The notes under the pieces: model-generated
Databases searched by the model: none
Seen by the model: only the letters and a program-made list of their open reading frames with translations
Told to the model about the DNA's origin: nothing
In this document: piece by piece, positions 32,536 through 41,430 of the stretch
Numbering within the stretch: the first letter of the stretch is position 1
Layout: the number at the start of each line of letters is the position of its first letter
Assembly: GCF_013155125.1 (NCBI RefSeq)
Contig: NZ_CP053564.1
Coordinates: 1,247,501-1,311,500 of the forward strand
DNA from: Pseudonocardia broussonetiae
GTDB taxonomy: Bacteria > Actinomycetota > Actinomycetes > Mycobacteriales > Pseudonocardiaceae
DNA: 64,000 nucleotides
Direction: 5' to 3'
Translations under genes and position numbers: made by a program

Positions 32536-32805
32536 ATGGGCATTCTGGGCTGGATCATCGTGGGTGGCCTGATGGGCGCACTGGCCAAGGCCATCATGCC
32601 GGGCAACGACCCGGGCGGCATCATCGTCACGATCATCATCGGCATCGTCGGCGGCCTGCTGGGCGGCTTCATCGGATCCGCGCTGTTCGGCGTCTCGACG
32701 GGTGGCTTCTTCGACATCCGCACCTGGCTGATCGCCCTCGTCGGTGCCCTGCTGCTTCTGGGCATCTACCGCGTGGTCGCCGGACGCCGGAGCGTTCGAC
32801 ACTGA
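32536..32805 (+). CDS. GlsB/YeaQ/YmgE-family membrane protein
   Basis: 89 aa with three TM helices and the family signatures G-W-I-I-V-G-G-L-M-G-A-L-A-K, G-x-I-I-V-T-I-I-I-G-I-V-G-G-L-L-G-G and R-T-W-L-I-A-L-V-G-A. Homologues are stress-induced membrane proteins of unclear mechanism. ATG at 32536 preceded by GGAGG. Followed by a strong terminator. Confidence 0.9.
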   Translation: MGILGWIIVGGLMGALAKAIMPGNDPGGIIVTIIIGIVGGLLGGFIGSALFGVSTGGFFDIRTWLIALVGALLLLGIYRVVAGRRSVRH

Positions 32806-32819
32806 CCTCGTTCCACACC

Positions 32820-32852
32820 GAAGGCCCCGTCCCCTCCCGGGACGGGGCCTTC
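32820..32852 (+). terminator. Strong rho-independent-type hairpin
   Basis: Perfect 14-bp GC-rich stem (32820-32833 with 32839-32852) and five-base loop directly after the GlsB-like gene. Possibly functional on both strands; no U-tract. Confidence 0.75.
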
Positions 32853-32878
32853 GGCCTGTCCGGGCCCATGATGGGCCG

Positions 32879-33748
32879 GTGATCCCCGGCGCGGTGACGG
32901 TCCGCCTGCTGCTCGCGCTGGCCTGCCTCGCCGTTCCGGCCTGGGTGCTGGCGACGCGCTGGTCCACGGTCCTGCACGGCCACCCCGCGTACCCCGTCCT
33001 GCTGGTGGCGCTCGTCGTCGCCGGGGTCGTCGTGGCGGTGCGCGCCCGCCGTCCGCGGCGCCCCGGGCGCGGGCGCACGGCCGGACGCGTCGTCGCGGCC
33101 CTGCTGCTGGTCGGCCTGCTGGCGGCGACCGCGTGGCTGCGCCCGTTCGCCGCGACGACCACAGACCCCCTCGCCGTCGACGGGCCCACCACCTGGGAGC
33201 TCCGGCCGGCCGGGCCGCCGTCGGAGGTCGGGGTCGTGTTCTACCCCGGCGCGCGCGTCGACCCCCGCGCCTACCTCGCGCTGCTGCGCCCCCTGGCCGA
33301 CGCCGGGCACCTCGTCGTGGTGGTGGAGCCGCCGCTGGACATCGCGCTGCTCGTCGGCGCTCCCCCGTTCGACGCCCACCCGGAGGTCGCCCGCTGGGTG
33401 GTCGGAGGGCACTCGCTGGGCGGCACGGCGGCGGCGATGGTCGACGACCCGCGCGTCGCCGGGCTGCTGCTGTGGGCCTCCTACCCCGCCGACGACCAGT
33501 CCGCCCGCGACCTCCCCACGCTCTCGGTCTCCGGCGACCGCGACGGCCTCGCCACCCCCGACGACATCGCCGCCACCGCGTCCCGGCTGCCTGCGGGCGC
33601 GCGGTCGGTCGTGGTGGAGGGCGGCGTGCACGCCTACTTCGGCGACTACGGCGAGCAGCCCGGCGACGGCGTCCCCACGGTCGACCGGGCGTCGGCGCAG
33701 CGGCAGATCGTGGACGCGAGCCGGGAGTTCGTGGAGGGGATCGGATGA
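32879..33748 (+). CDS. Membrane-anchored alpha/beta hydrolase
   Basis: 289 aa. Three N-terminal hydrophobic helices (about 7-25, 40-58, 72-90) precede an extracytoplasmic alpha/beta hydrolase domain of the Abhydrolase_5 type. The nucleophile Ser is in GHSLGG, the acid in S-G-D-R-D-G and the catalytic His in E-G-G-V-H-A-Y-F-G-D-Y-G. Substrate unknown. The GTG follows CATGAT by six bases (leaderless). Ends 10 bases before the next gene. Confidence 0.85.
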   Translation: MIPGAVTVRLLLALACLAVPAWVLATRWSTVLHGHPAYPVLLVALVVAGVVVAVRARRPRRPGRGRTAGRVVAALLLVGLLAATAWLRPFAATTTDPLAVDGPTTWELRPAGPPSEVGVVFYPGARVDPRAYLALLRPLADAGHLVVVVEPPLDIALLVGAPPFDAHPEVARWVVGGHSLGGTAAAMVDDPRVAGLLLWASYPADDQSARDLPTLSVSGDRDGLATPDDIAATASRLPAGARSVVVEGGVHAYFGDYGEQPGDGVPTVDRASAQRQIVDASREFVEGIG

Positions 33749-33758
33749 GCGCCGGCCG

Positions 33759-34619
33759 ATGAGTCCGGCGCGCCCGCCTCGTCCCATGCTCGTGCCCGCC
33801 ACGACAGCCCGCCGCCTGTTCGAGCTCCTCGAGCCGATCTGCCTGGTCACCTACCTGGCCGACGAGTCGAACGAGGAGCTGGCCGCGCTCGGCCACCGCA
33901 CCTACTGGGACGGCTACTTCGCCGCCCGCGCCGCGCCCCTGGGACGGGTGCCGGCGCAGGTCGTGCACGCGGCCTTCTACAGCTTCGCCGAGGGCGAGGC
34001 CGCGCGGCACATCCCGAGCGCGTGGGAGACCGTCCCGCCGGAGGTCTCCTTCGACGCGTGGCGGCGGGGCAGCGCGGCCTCCGTGCGGCGGATCCTCGGC
34101 GAGCTGGCCGACTCCCCCGGCCTGGCGCGCGCCGCCGACCTGGTCACGCGGGCCGCCACGAGCGCGCCCACCGAGGGACGGGTGCTGTACGCGGGGTGGC
34201 GGGCCCTCCCGGTGCCCGACGAGCCGGTCACCCGGCTGTGGCACTCCGCCACCATGCTGCGCGAGCACCGAGGCGACGGGCACGTCACCGCGCTGCTCGC
34301 CTCGGGCGTCGGCGGTACGGAGGCCCACGTGCTGTCCGCGCTGGACATGGGCATCCACCCGCCGGAGACGTTCGGGCGCATCCACCACCTGCCGAGGACG
34401 AGGCTGGCCGAGGTCATGGCCGGGCTGCGCGAGCGCGGCCTGGTCGACGCCGACGGCCGGTCCACCGCCGCCGGCCGCGAGACGACGCGGCGCATCGAGG
34501 CCCTCACCGACGAGCTCGCCGCCCCGCCGTACGAGGCGCTGGCCGCCGGGGAGCTCGCGGAGCTGGTCGCGGCGCTCGAACCCCTCACCGCGCGGCTGGT
34601 GGCGGCAGGGTCGCGGTGA
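33759..34619 (+). CDS. SCO6745-family protein (possible HTH-containing)
   Basis: 286 aa. Matches the SCO6745 type by its opening R-R-L-F-E-L-L-E-P-I-C, Y-W-D-G-Y-F-A-A-R-A-A-P-L-G and A-A-F-Y-S-F motifs. The C-terminal part (L-A-E-V-M-A-G-L-R-E-R-G-L-V-D-A-D-G) looks like a winged-helix fragment similar to MarR. Exact role unknown. The start at 33759 is close to the preceding stop; ATG 33786 (MLVPATTAR) is an equally good choice. Followed by a hairpin shared with the convergent tRNA gene. Confidence 0.75.
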   Translation: MSPARPPRPMLVPATTARRLFELLEPICLVTYLADESNEELAALGHRTYWDGYFAARAAPLGRVPAQVVHAAFYSFAEGEAARHIPSAWETVPPEVSFDAWRRGSAASVRRILGELADSPGLARAADLVTRAATSAPTEGRVLYAGWRALPVPDEPVTRLWHSATMLREHRGDGHVTALLASGVGGTEAHVLSALDMGIHPPETFGRIHHLPRTRLAEVMAGLRERGLVDADGRSTAAGRETTRRIEALTDELAAPPYEALAAGELAELVAALEPLTARLVAAGSR

Positions 34620-34627
34620 GGAACGAC

Positions 34628-34662
34628 GAACGCCGGGCGTCCGTGGAGGACACCCGGCGTTC
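34628..34662. terminator. Bidirectional terminator hairpin
   Basis: 15-bp stem with one G-U pair (34628-34642 with 34648-34662), five-base loop. It lies between the SCO6745-like gene and the convergent tRNA-Ser(CGA), so it can end both transcripts. Confidence 0.7.
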
Positions 34663-34667
34663 TGGTG

Positions 34668-34752
34668 CGGTGGCGGTGGGATTTGAACCCACGGAGGCTT
34701 TCACCTCACACGCTTTCGAGGCGTGCTCCTTCGGCCGCTCGGACACGCCACC
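34668..34752 (-). tRNA. tRNA-Ser (anticodon CGA)
   Basis: 85 nt. Acceptor stem ggtggcg/cgccacc, anticodon loop ctCGAaa on a cacgc/gcgtg stem, long variable arm, T-arm tgggTTCAAATccca. Discriminator G; CCA not encoded. Second tRNA-Ser of the window, opposite strand to the GGA isoacceptor. Confidence 0.95.
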
Positions 34753-34850
34753 GCCGACGAGCTTACAAGAGCCCCGGGGGGCGGGCGGGCGCCGGGGGCC
34801 GTGAGCGAACCGTGATCGACGCCGGGGCCCGGTCCGGGCAGAATCCGCCC

Positions 34851-35714
34851 GTGCCCACCCCGCTCCGGCGCCTCCTCGCCGCCACCGTCCTCGCCGCGAC
34901 GACCGTGCTGCTCGCGGCCGGCTGCGCCCCGGCCGAGCAACCCGCACCGGCGGCGTCCGGGGCGTGCGACCCGGCCGGGCTGCCCACCCTCACCGCGGGG
35001 ACGCTGACGATCGGCACGGACCAGCCGGTGTACCCGCCGTGGTACCTCGACGACGACCCGACGTCCGGGCGGGGCTTCGAGAGCGCCGTGGCCTACGCGA
35101 TCGCCGACCGTCTGGGGTACGCCCGCGAGGCCGTCACCTGGGTGCGGGTGCCGTTCAACGCGGCCATCGCGCCGGGGCCGAAGACCTACGACCTCAACCT
35201 GACCGAGTTCTCGATCAGCGACGAGCGCCGCCAGGCCGTCGACTTCTCCTCGCCCTACTACGACGTCGCGCAGGCGGTGATCACGGTGGAGGGCAACGCG
35301 TTCGCGGGCGCCACCACGATCGCCGAGCTCAAGGGCGCGCGCCTGGGCGGGCAGGTCGGCACCACGAGCTACCAGGCGATCGTCGACCAGATCGCGCCGA
35401 CCACCGCGCCCGCGGTCTACAACACCAACGACGACGCGAAGCTGGCGCTGCAGAACGGCCAGGTCGACGCGCTGGTCGTCGACCTCCCGACGGCGTTCTT
35501 CATCACCTCCGCCGAGCTCGACGGCGGCGTGATCGTCGGGCAGCTCCCGGCGGGCGACGGGGTCCCGGAGCAGTTCGGCGCGGTGCTGGACAAGGACAGC
35601 CCGCTGACGGGCTGCGTGTCCGAGGCCGTCGACGCGCTGCGCGCCGACGGCACGCTCGACGCGCTGGAGCAGGAGTGGCTCGCCTCCGCGGGAGCGGCGC
35701 CCGAACTGCGGTGA
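34851..35714 (+). CDS. Polar amino-acid ABC transporter binding lipoprotein (family 3)
   Basis: 287 aa. Lipobox L-A-A-G-C after a short signal peptide, then the SBP_bac_3 fold: G-T-L-T-I-G-T-D, G-F-E-S-A-V-A-Y-A-I-A, F-S-I-S-D-E-R-R-Q-A-V-D-F-S-x-P-Y. Captures a polar amino acid or derivative; specificity not deducible. CAGAAT lies six bases before the GTG (leaderless). First of three overlapping genes of an importer. Confidence 0.88.
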   Translation: MPTPLRRLLAATVLAATTVLLAAGCAPAEQPAPAASGACDPAGLPTLTAGTLTIGTDQPVYPPWYLDDDPTSGRGFESAVAYAIADRLGYAREAVTWVRVPFNAAIAPGPKTYDLNLTEFSISDERRQAVDFSSPYYDVAQAVITVEGNAFAGATTIAELKGARLGGQVGTTSYQAIVDQIAPTTAPAVYNTNDDAKLALQNGQVDALVVDLPTAFFITSAELDGGVIVGQLPAGDGVPEQFGAVLDKDSPLTGCVSEAVDALRADGTLDALEQEWLASAGAAPELR

Positions 35715-36547
35715 CCCTGGAACTCAGCCCACTGGCGCAGGACCGCGCGCGCTACCGGCGCTCCCGGGCGCGCCGGTCGACGGCGGTCGCGCTCGTCTCG
35801 ACGGTGGTGTTCGCGGCCGCCGTCGTCGTCGGGCTGGTCAACACGCCGGGCTGGCCCCGGGTGCAGGCCACCTTCCTCGACCCGCAGGACGCCTGGGACG
35901 CGCTGCCCTCGGTGCTGGCCGGGCTGTGGCTCAACATCCGGGTGCTGGTCGTCGCCGAGCTGGGGATCCTGGCGCTGGGTCTGCTGATCGCGCTGCTGCG
36001 CACCCTGCGCGGGCCTGTGTTCTTCCCGGTGCGGGCGCTCGCGATCGGCTACGTCGACCTCTTCCGCGGGGTGCCGCTGCTCATCGCGCTCTACCTCATC
36101 GGGTTCGGCCTGCCCGCGCTGCGGCTGCAGGGCGTGCCGACCGACGTGGCCGTGCTCGGCACGATCACGCTGATCCTCGTCTACTCCGCCTACGTCTCCG
36201 AGGTCTTCCGCGCCGGCATCGAGTCGGTGCACCCCTCGCAGCGCGCGGCGGCGCGGTCGCTGGGGCTGACCCACCGGCAGTCGCTGCGGCTGGTGATCCT
36301 GCCGCAGGCCGTCCGCCGGGTGCTGCCGCCGCTGCTCAACGACTTCGTGGCGCTGCAGAAGGACGTCGGGCTGATCTCGGTGCTCGGGGCCGTCGACGCG
36401 ATCCGGGCGGCGCAGATCCAGTCGGCGCTGCTGTTCAGCTTCACCCCCTACGTCGTCGCCGGGCTGCTGTTCGTGCTGCTGGCCATCCCCACAGGCCGCA
36501 TCGCCGACGCGGTGGCGGCGCGCGCGGCGCGGCGGGAGGGCGCATGA
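35711..36547 (+). CDS. Polar amino-acid ABC transporter permease
   Basis: 278 aa; the HisM/GlnP-type permease domain begins near residue 70 (L-W-L-N-I-R-V), with the EAA loop R-A-G-I-E-S-V-H-P-S-Q-R-A-A-A-R-S-L-G-L. Probably homodimeric, since there is only one permease gene. GTG overlaps the binding-protein stop (GTGA). Confidence 0.9.
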   Translation: MTLELSPLAQDRARYRRSRARRSTAVALVSTVVFAAAVVVGLVNTPGWPRVQATFLDPQDAWDALPSVLAGLWLNIRVLVVAELGILALGLLIALLRTLRGPVFFPVRALAIGYVDLFRGVPLLIALYLIGFGLPALRLQGVPTDVAVLGTITLILVYSAYVSEVFRAGIESVHPSQRAAARSLGLTHRQSLRLVILPQAVRRVLPPLLNDFVALQKDVGLISVLGAVDAIRAAQIQSALLFSFTPYVVAGLLFVLLAIPTGRIADAVAARAARREGA

Positions 36548-37326
36548 CCGTCGACACGGAGAAGGGGGCGTCGCCGGTCCTCGAGGTCCGCAACCTCGTC
36601 AAGCGCTACGGGGAGACGACGGTCCTCGGCGGGATCGACCTGACCGTCGGCGAGAACGAGGTCATCACGCTCATCGGGGCGTCGGGCTCGGGGAAGTCGA
36701 CGCTGCTGCGGTGCGTCGACCTGCTCGAGGACGTCGACGACGGGCAGATCCTGCTCGACGGCGACGACGTGTCCGACCCCCGCCGCGGTCCGCGGGCCGC
36801 CGCGGCGGCGCAGCGGCGGATGGCGATCGTGTTCCAGGCGTTCAACCTGTTCCCGCACATGACGGCGCGGCAGAACGTGGCCCTGGCCCCGCGCGTCGTG
36901 CACGGGCTCACCGGCGACGCGGCGGACGAGCGCGCCGACGAGCTGCTGGAGCGCGTCGGGCTGGCCGCGTTCGCCGGCGCCTACCCCGACCGGCTCTCCG
37001 GCGGGCAGCAGCAGCGGGTCGCGATCGCCCGCGCGCTGGCCGTGCGCCCCCGCCTGCTCCTGCTCGACGAGATCACCTCGGCGCTCGACCCGGAGCTGGT
37101 CGGCGAGGTGCTGGCCATCGTGCGCGAGCTCGCGCGCGGGTCGGTGACGATCCTGATGGCGACCCACGAGATGGGCTTCGCCAAGCAGGTGTCGGACCGC
37201 GTGTGCTTCCTCGACGGCGGCGTGATCCTGGAGTCCGGACCGCCCGGCCAGGTGCTCGGCGCGCCCCGCGAGCCGCGCACGCAGGAGTTCCTCGCCCGCG
37301 TCATCGCGGCGGGACGGCTGGCCTGA
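36544..37326 (+). CDS. Polar amino-acid ABC transporter ATPase (GlnQ/HisP type)
   Basis: 260 aa. Walker A GASGSGKST at 45-53, Q-loop F-Q-A-F-N-L-F, signature LSGGQQQRV, Walker B L-L-L-L-D-E, His switch A-T-H-E-M-G-F. Energises the upstream permease. ATG overlaps the permease stop by four bases. Its last 26 bases overlap the convergent Nudix gene. Confidence 0.92.
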   Translation: MTVDTEKGASPVLEVRNLVKRYGETTVLGGIDLTVGENEVITLIGASGSGKSTLLRCVDLLEDVDDGQILLDGDDVSDPRRGPRAAAAAQRRMAIVFQAFNLFPHMTARQNVALAPRVVHGLTGDAADERADELLERVGLAAFAGAYPDRLSGGQQQRVAIARALAVRPRLLLLDEITSALDPELVGEVLAIVRELARGSVTILMATHEMGFAKQVSDRVCFLDGGVILESGPPGQVLGAPREPRTQEFLARVIAAGRLA

Positions 37327-37738
37327 CCCTCAGCTCGTCGGCGGCCCCGATCGCGATGTCGATCATGCGCGACCGGTCGAGCCCGGGGAGGTCGGCCAGC
37401 GCGACCCACTCGGCGTGGTCGGAGCTGCCGCCGACCTCGTCGCGCAGCTCACCGCCGGTGATCTCGCCGGTGTAGAGGATCCGCAGGGCGTGCACGTCGG
37501 CCGGGCGCCCGTCGATCTCGGACCAGTGCGTCGAGTCGACGTGCAGCAGCTCGCCCAGCCGGACCTCGAGGCCGGTCTCCTCGGCGACCTCGCGCACGGC
37601 CGCCGCCCGCGGGTCCTCGGCGTGGTCGAGCCCCCCGCCGGGCAGCGTCCACCTCTGCGAGCGGGTGAACCGCACCAGCAGCACCGCCCCGTCCCGGACG
37701 CACAGCACGTACGCCCCCACCCGCATCCGCCGCTCCAC
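37301..37738 (-). CDS. Nudix hydrolase
   Basis: 145 aa with a complete Nudix box, G-x5-E-x7-R-E-x-A-E-E-T-G-L (from the Gly-rich GGGLDHAEDP to EETGLEV, about residues 36-58). Hydrolyses a nucleoside diphosphate-X compound, possibly damaged nucleotides. TAACGT precedes the GTG at 37738 by seven bases (leaderless); an ATG at 37726 with GGAG upstream is the alternative. Its 3' end overlaps the ABC ATPase gene by 26 bases on the opposite strand. Confidence 0.88.
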   Translation of the reverse strand: MERRMRVGAYVLCVRDGAVLLVRFTRSQRWTLPGGGLDHAEDPRAAAVREVAEETGLEVRLGELLHVDSTHWSEIDGRPADVHALRILYTGEITGGELRDEVGGSSDHAEWVALADLPGLDRSRMIDIAIGAADELRVRPAVPPR

Positions 37739-37748
37739 GCCGCGAACG

Positions 37749-38210
37749 TTAGCGGTGCCCCGCGAAGAACGACTCCAGCAGCGCGGCGCACTCGCGCTCC
37801 AGCACCCCGCCGACGACCTCGGGGCGGTGGACCAGCCTGCGGTCGCGCAGCACGTCCCACAGCGAGCCCGCCGCGCCCGTCTTGGGCTCCCACGCCCCGA
37901 ACACCACCCGCGAGACGCGCGCGAGGCCCAGCGCCCCCGCGCACATCGTGCAGGGCTCGACCGTCACGGCGAGCGTGCAGCCCTCCAGCCGCCACTCCCC
38001 CCGCACGGCCGCGGCGGCGCGCAGGGCGAGGACCTCGGCGTGCGCGGTGGGGTCGCCCAGCGCCTCGCGGGCGTTGCCGGCGGCGGCCAGCTCGCGCCCG
38101 TCGGCGTCGACGACGACCGCGCCGATCGGGACGTCACCGGTGCGCGTGGCGGCCGCGGCGAGCACGAGGGCGCGGCGGACCAACGCCTCGTCGGAGGCGG
38201 GACGGGTCAC
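37749..38210 (-). CDS. tadA: tRNA(Arg) adenosine-34 deaminase TadA
   Basis: 153 aa. Zinc deaminase motifs H57-A-E59 and P-C87-x-x-C90. Converts A34 to inosine in tRNA-Arg(ACG), an essential wobble modification. Overlaps the upstream tadA-associated gene by four bases. Only 10 bases from the Nudix gene start. Confidence 0.94.
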   Translation of the reverse strand: MTRPASDEALVRRALVLAAAATRTGDVPIGAVVVDADGRELAAAGNAREALGDPTAHAEVLALRAAAAVRGEWRLEGCTLAVTVEPCTMCAGALGLARVSRVVFGAWEPKTGAAGSLWDVLRDRRLVHRPEVVGGVLERECAALLESFFAGHR

Positions 38211-38725
38211 CGCGCGTCGACGACCTCGGCGAGCGCGTCGGCGAACCCGCAGCGGCGGCCGATCGCGGCCAGCTGCTCGTCGGGGTAGAGCTCCAGCTCA
38301 CCGGCGAGGACCTCGAGCTCCTCGGCGGTCATGCCCAGGTCGGCGAGGATCGACAGGTCACCCTCGGGCCACGGGTCGTCGAGCGCGTCCTCGTCGGGCG
38401 GCAGCTCCACGCGCAGCAGGTCGAGCACGTCGGCGGCGACGTCGTAGTCGATGGCGGCCACGGCGTCGGACAGCATCAGCGCGATCCCGCCGGGCACCGG
38501 GCGGACGAGCACGAAGAACTCGTCGTCGACGTCGAGCAGGCCCACCACCGCACCCTCGACGCGCAGCGCGCGCAGCTCGGTGATGACGGCGTCGAGATCG
38601 ACCAGCGAGTCGGGGCCCAGACGTCTGCAGCGCCACCGTCCGGCCTCCCGGATCGCCGCGACGGCGTACCCGGGCAGGGCCTGTCCCCGCACGCCCGCGG
38701 GCGCCTGGACGCTCTGCACCGCCAT
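38207..38725 (-). CDS. tRNA adenosine deaminase-associated protein
   Basis: 172 aa of an actinobacterial family that consistently lies directly upstream of tadA (Rv3753c-like). It has an acidic middle part (D-V-D-D-E-F-F-V-L-V-R-P) and a C-terminal helical segment ending A-D-A-L-A-E-V-V-D-A-R. Its biochemical role is not known; the ATGA-type overlap with tadA suggests joint function. TACCGT is six bases before the ATG (leaderless), which fixes the start inside a longer open frame. Confidence 0.85.
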   Translation of the reverse strand: MAVQSVQAPAGVRGQALPGYAVAAIREAGRWRCRRLGPDSLVDLDAVITELRALRVEGAVVGLLDVDDEFFVLVRPVPGGIALMLSDAVAAIDYDVAADVLDLLRVELPPDEDALDDPWPEGDLSILADLGMTAEELEVLAGELELYPDEQLAAIGRRCGFADALAEVVDAR

Positions 38726-38817
38726 GACACTACGGTAGGCCTCCGGTGCACTGTGGTCCACACCACAAGCCCGGATCAACCCCCTCGTGCGGCGCCCGGG
38801 ATGCCAGGATTCAGGCC

Positions 38818-40011
38818 ATGCCCGACCTCTGCACGCAGGCGCGCGCGCTGCAGCCGCGGACGGTGGCCCTGCGGCGCGCGATCCACCGCCGGCCCGAGGT
38901 CGGACTGCACCTCCCGCACACCCGCGACGCCGTCCTCGACGCCCTCGCCGACCTCCCGCTGCAGGTCCACCTCGGCGTCGGCGTCAGCTCGGTCGTCGCC
39001 GTGCTCGACGGCGCCCGCCCCGGCCCGACGATCCTGCTCCGCGGCGACATGGACGCCCTGCCGATGCACGAGGACACCGAGCTCCCGTTCGCCTCCGAGG
39101 TGCCCGGCGCGATGCACGCCTGCGGGCACGACACGCACGTCGCGATGCTCGCGTCGGCCGCGCGGCTGCTCGCCGGGCGGCGCGCCGAGCTGGCCGGGCG
39201 GGTGCTGTTCATGTTCCAGCCGGGCGAGGAGGGCTTCCACGGCGCCCGACACATGATCGACGAGGGGCTGCTCGACGCCACCGGCCCCGCCGGACGCCCC
39301 GAGCGCGCCTACGCACTGCACATCAGCGCCACGATCCCGTCCGGCGAGGTGCACGTGCGCCCCGGGCCACTGATGGCCGCGGCCGACACCGTCCGCATCA
39401 CCGTGCGCGGGCGCGGCGGGCACGCCTCGGCGCCGCACGACGCCGTCGACCCCGTGCCGGCCGCCGCCGCGATGATCGGCGCGATGCAGACCGCGATCAC
39501 CCGCGAGGTGAGCGCGCACGACCCCGCGGTCCTCACGATCGCGCACCTCACCGCGGGCACGACCACCAACGTCATCCCCGAAACGGCCTTCATGGAGGGC
39601 ACGATCCGCACGCTCTCGGCGCCCGTGCGGGAGCGCGTGCGGGAGATCGTCCGCCGGGTGTGCCGCTACACCGCGCTCGCCCACGGCTGCTCGGCCGACG
39701 TCGTCGTCGAGCCCGGCTACCCGGTCACGGTCAACGACGACGGCGCCGTCACCACGCTGGCCGCGCTGGGCCGCGAGGTGCTCGGCCGCGGGCGGGTCGT
39801 GACGATGCCGACGCCGATCCTGGGCGCGGAGGACTTCTCCTACGTGCTGGAGCAGGTCCCGGGCGCGCTCGCGTTCCTCGGCGGGTGCCCGGCCGGCGTC
39901 GAGCCGTCGGTGGCACCGCCCAACCACTCCAACCGCGTGGTGTTCGACGAGGCCGCGATGGTGTCCGGGGTCGCGGTCTACGCCGGGCTGGCGCTCGACG
40001 CGCTGCGCTGA
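38818..40011 (+). CDS. M20-family amidohydrolase/aminoacylase
   Basis: 397 aa metallohydrolase. Metal-binding motifs A-C102-G-H104-D-x-H107 and the catalytic Glu pair E137-E138 in P-G-E-E-G; dimerisation domain in the middle (G-R-G-G-H-A-S-A-P-H). This is the amidohydrolase branch acting on N-acyl amino acids, hippurate or IAA conjugates. CAGGAT precedes the ATG by seven bases. Forms a tandem with the amidase gene 17 bases downstream, suggesting breakdown of amide-linked compounds. Confidence 0.9.
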   Translation: MPDLCTQARALQPRTVALRRAIHRRPEVGLHLPHTRDAVLDALADLPLQVHLGVGVSSVVAVLDGARPGPTILLRGDMDALPMHEDTELPFASEVPGAMHACGHDTHVAMLASAARLLAGRRAELAGRVLFMFQPGEEGFHGARHMIDEGLLDATGPAGRPERAYALHISATIPSGEVHVRPGPLMAAADTVRITVRGRGGHASAPHDAVDPVPAAAAMIGAMQTAITREVSAHDPAVLTIAHLTAGTTTNVIPETAFMEGTIRTLSAPVRERVREIVRRVCRYTALAHGCSADVVVEPGYPVTVNDDGAVTTLAALGREVLGRGRVVTMPTPILGAEDFSYVLEQVPGALAFLGGCPAGVEPSVAPPNHSNRVVFDEAAMVSGVAVYAGLALDALR

Positions 40012-40028
40012 CGCGCCACTATGACCGG

Positions 40029-41309
40029 GTGATCTCCCTGCCCGAGCTGTCGGAAGCACTGCGCACCGGTGAGCTGTCCCCCGTCGACCACGTCCGGCGG
40101 ACCTGCGAGGCCCTGGCCGCCGACGCGCACAACGCCGTGGTCCTGCTCGACGCCGACCGCGCGCTCGCCGAGGCCGCCGTGCGCGCCGACGAGCTCGCGC
40201 GCGGCGAGTGGCGCGGGCCGCTGCACGGCGTCGCGGTCGGGGTGAAGGACCTGTTCGACGTGGCCGGGCTGCCGACCCGCGCGGGCTCGCACGTGCTCGA
40301 CGACGCCGGTCCGGCCGTCGCCGACGCCGCGGTCGTCGCGCGGGTGAAGGCGGCGGGCGCGGTCGTCGTCGCGAAGCTGCACACGCACGAGTTCGCCTAC
40401 GGCCCGACCGGCGACGTCTCGGCGTCCGGCCCGGCCCGCAACCCGCACGACCCGACGCGGATCACCGGCGGCTCCTCGTCCGGCTCCGCCGCGGCGGTGG
40501 CGGCCGGGCACCTGGCGCTGGCGCTGGGCACCGACACCGGCGCGAGCGTGCGCACCCCGGCGGCGCTGTGCGGGGTCGTGGGGCTCAAGCCGGCGTACGG
40601 GCGGCTGCCCGTCGACGGGGTGTTCCCGCTGTCGGAGACCTGCGACCACGTCGGGTTCCTCACCGCCGACGTCGACGGCGCCGTGCTCGCCTGGGACGCG
40701 CTCACCGGCACCGGGACGGCGGCCGTCGCGCGGAAGGTCGGGGTGCTGGTCGACGACTACTGGCGGCCCGCCGACCCCGCGCTCACCGCGGCGCTCGACG
40801 CGGCCGTGGCGCGGCTGCGGGCCGACGGCGTCACGGTGGTGGAGGTGCGCACCCCGATGATCGACGAGCTGGCCGCGACCTACCCGGTGATCGTCGGCGC
40901 GGAGGCGTACGCGACGCACGCACGCTGGGTCGCCGAGCGGCCCGAGGCCTACCAGCCCGCCACCCGCGTGCGGCTGGAGCCCAACGGCGACCTGCCCGCG
41001 CACGCCTACGTCGACGCCCTGCGCACGCGGCGGCGACTGGTGGCCGAGCTGCAGGCCGCGGTCGGTGACGTCGACGCGCTGGTCCTGCCCACCACCCGCC
41101 TGCGGGCCACGCCGATCGGGCAGGAGAGCGTCGACGGGGTGGCGGTTCGGCCGGCCCTGCTCGCCCTGACGCTGCCGTTCAACCTCACCCGCTGGCCCGC
41201 GGTCTCGGTGCCCGGCACGACCGACGGCCTCCCCGCCGGGGTGCAGGTGGTGGGCGTGAGGCTCGACGAGCGGGGGGTGCTGGCGCTGGCGGCCCGGCTC
41301 GTGCCCTGA
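40029..41309 (+). CDS. Amidase-signature hydrolase
   Basis: 426 aa of the amidase signature family. The Ser-cis-Ser-Lys triad is visible as K73 (V-G-V-K-D), S149 (G-G-S-S-S-G-S) and S173 (T-D-T-G-A-S-V-R). Position 172 is Ala where most family members have Gly. Hydrolyses an amide or ester; GatCAB function is unlikely, as no gatB or gatC is nearby. CACTAT lies six bases before the GTG. Followed by an 18-bp-stem hairpin. Confidence 0.88.
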   Translation: MISLPELSEALRTGELSPVDHVRRTCEALAADAHNAVVLLDADRALAEAAVRADELARGEWRGPLHGVAVGVKDLFDVAGLPTRAGSHVLDDAGPAVADAAVVARVKAAGAVVVAKLHTHEFAYGPTGDVSASGPARNPHDPTRITGGSSSGSAAAVAAGHLALALGTDTGASVRTPAALCGVVGLKPAYGRLPVDGVFPLSETCDHVGFLTADVDGAVLAWDALTGTGTAAVARKVGVLVDDYWRPADPALTAALDAAVARLRADGVTVVEVRTPMIDELAATYPVIVGAEAYATHARWVAERPEAYQPATRVRLEPNGDLPAHAYVDALRTRRRLVAELQAAVGDVDALVLPTTRLRATPIGQESVDGVAVRPALLALTLPFNLTRWPAVSVPGTTDGLPAGVQVVGVRLDERGVLALAARLVP

Positions 41310-41311
41310 GA

Positions 41312-41368
41312 GTTGCAGCAAGGCCACCTCGTGGACGCTTTCCGTCATCAAGGTGGCCTTGCTGCAAC
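41312..41368. terminator. Long-stem hairpin after the amidase gene
   Basis: Perfect 18-bp stem (41312-41329 with 41351-41368) around a 21-base loop, three bases after the amidase stop codon and upstream of tyrA. The arms (GTTGCAGCAAGG...) are less GC-rich than the surrounding DNA, unlike an ordinary GC-clamped terminator. Confidence 0.65.
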
Positions 41369-41430
41369 GGGTCGGACCGCGGCCGGACTCGGGAGGACCG
41401 CCACCGTGAGGTGGTCGCTACTCTCTCCGC

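Noticed and set aside
40029..41309. GatA subunit of the amidotransferase
   Set aside because: Amidase-signature enzymes include GatA, but gatC and gatB are absent nearby, and its pairing with an M20 enzyme points to a catabolic amidase.
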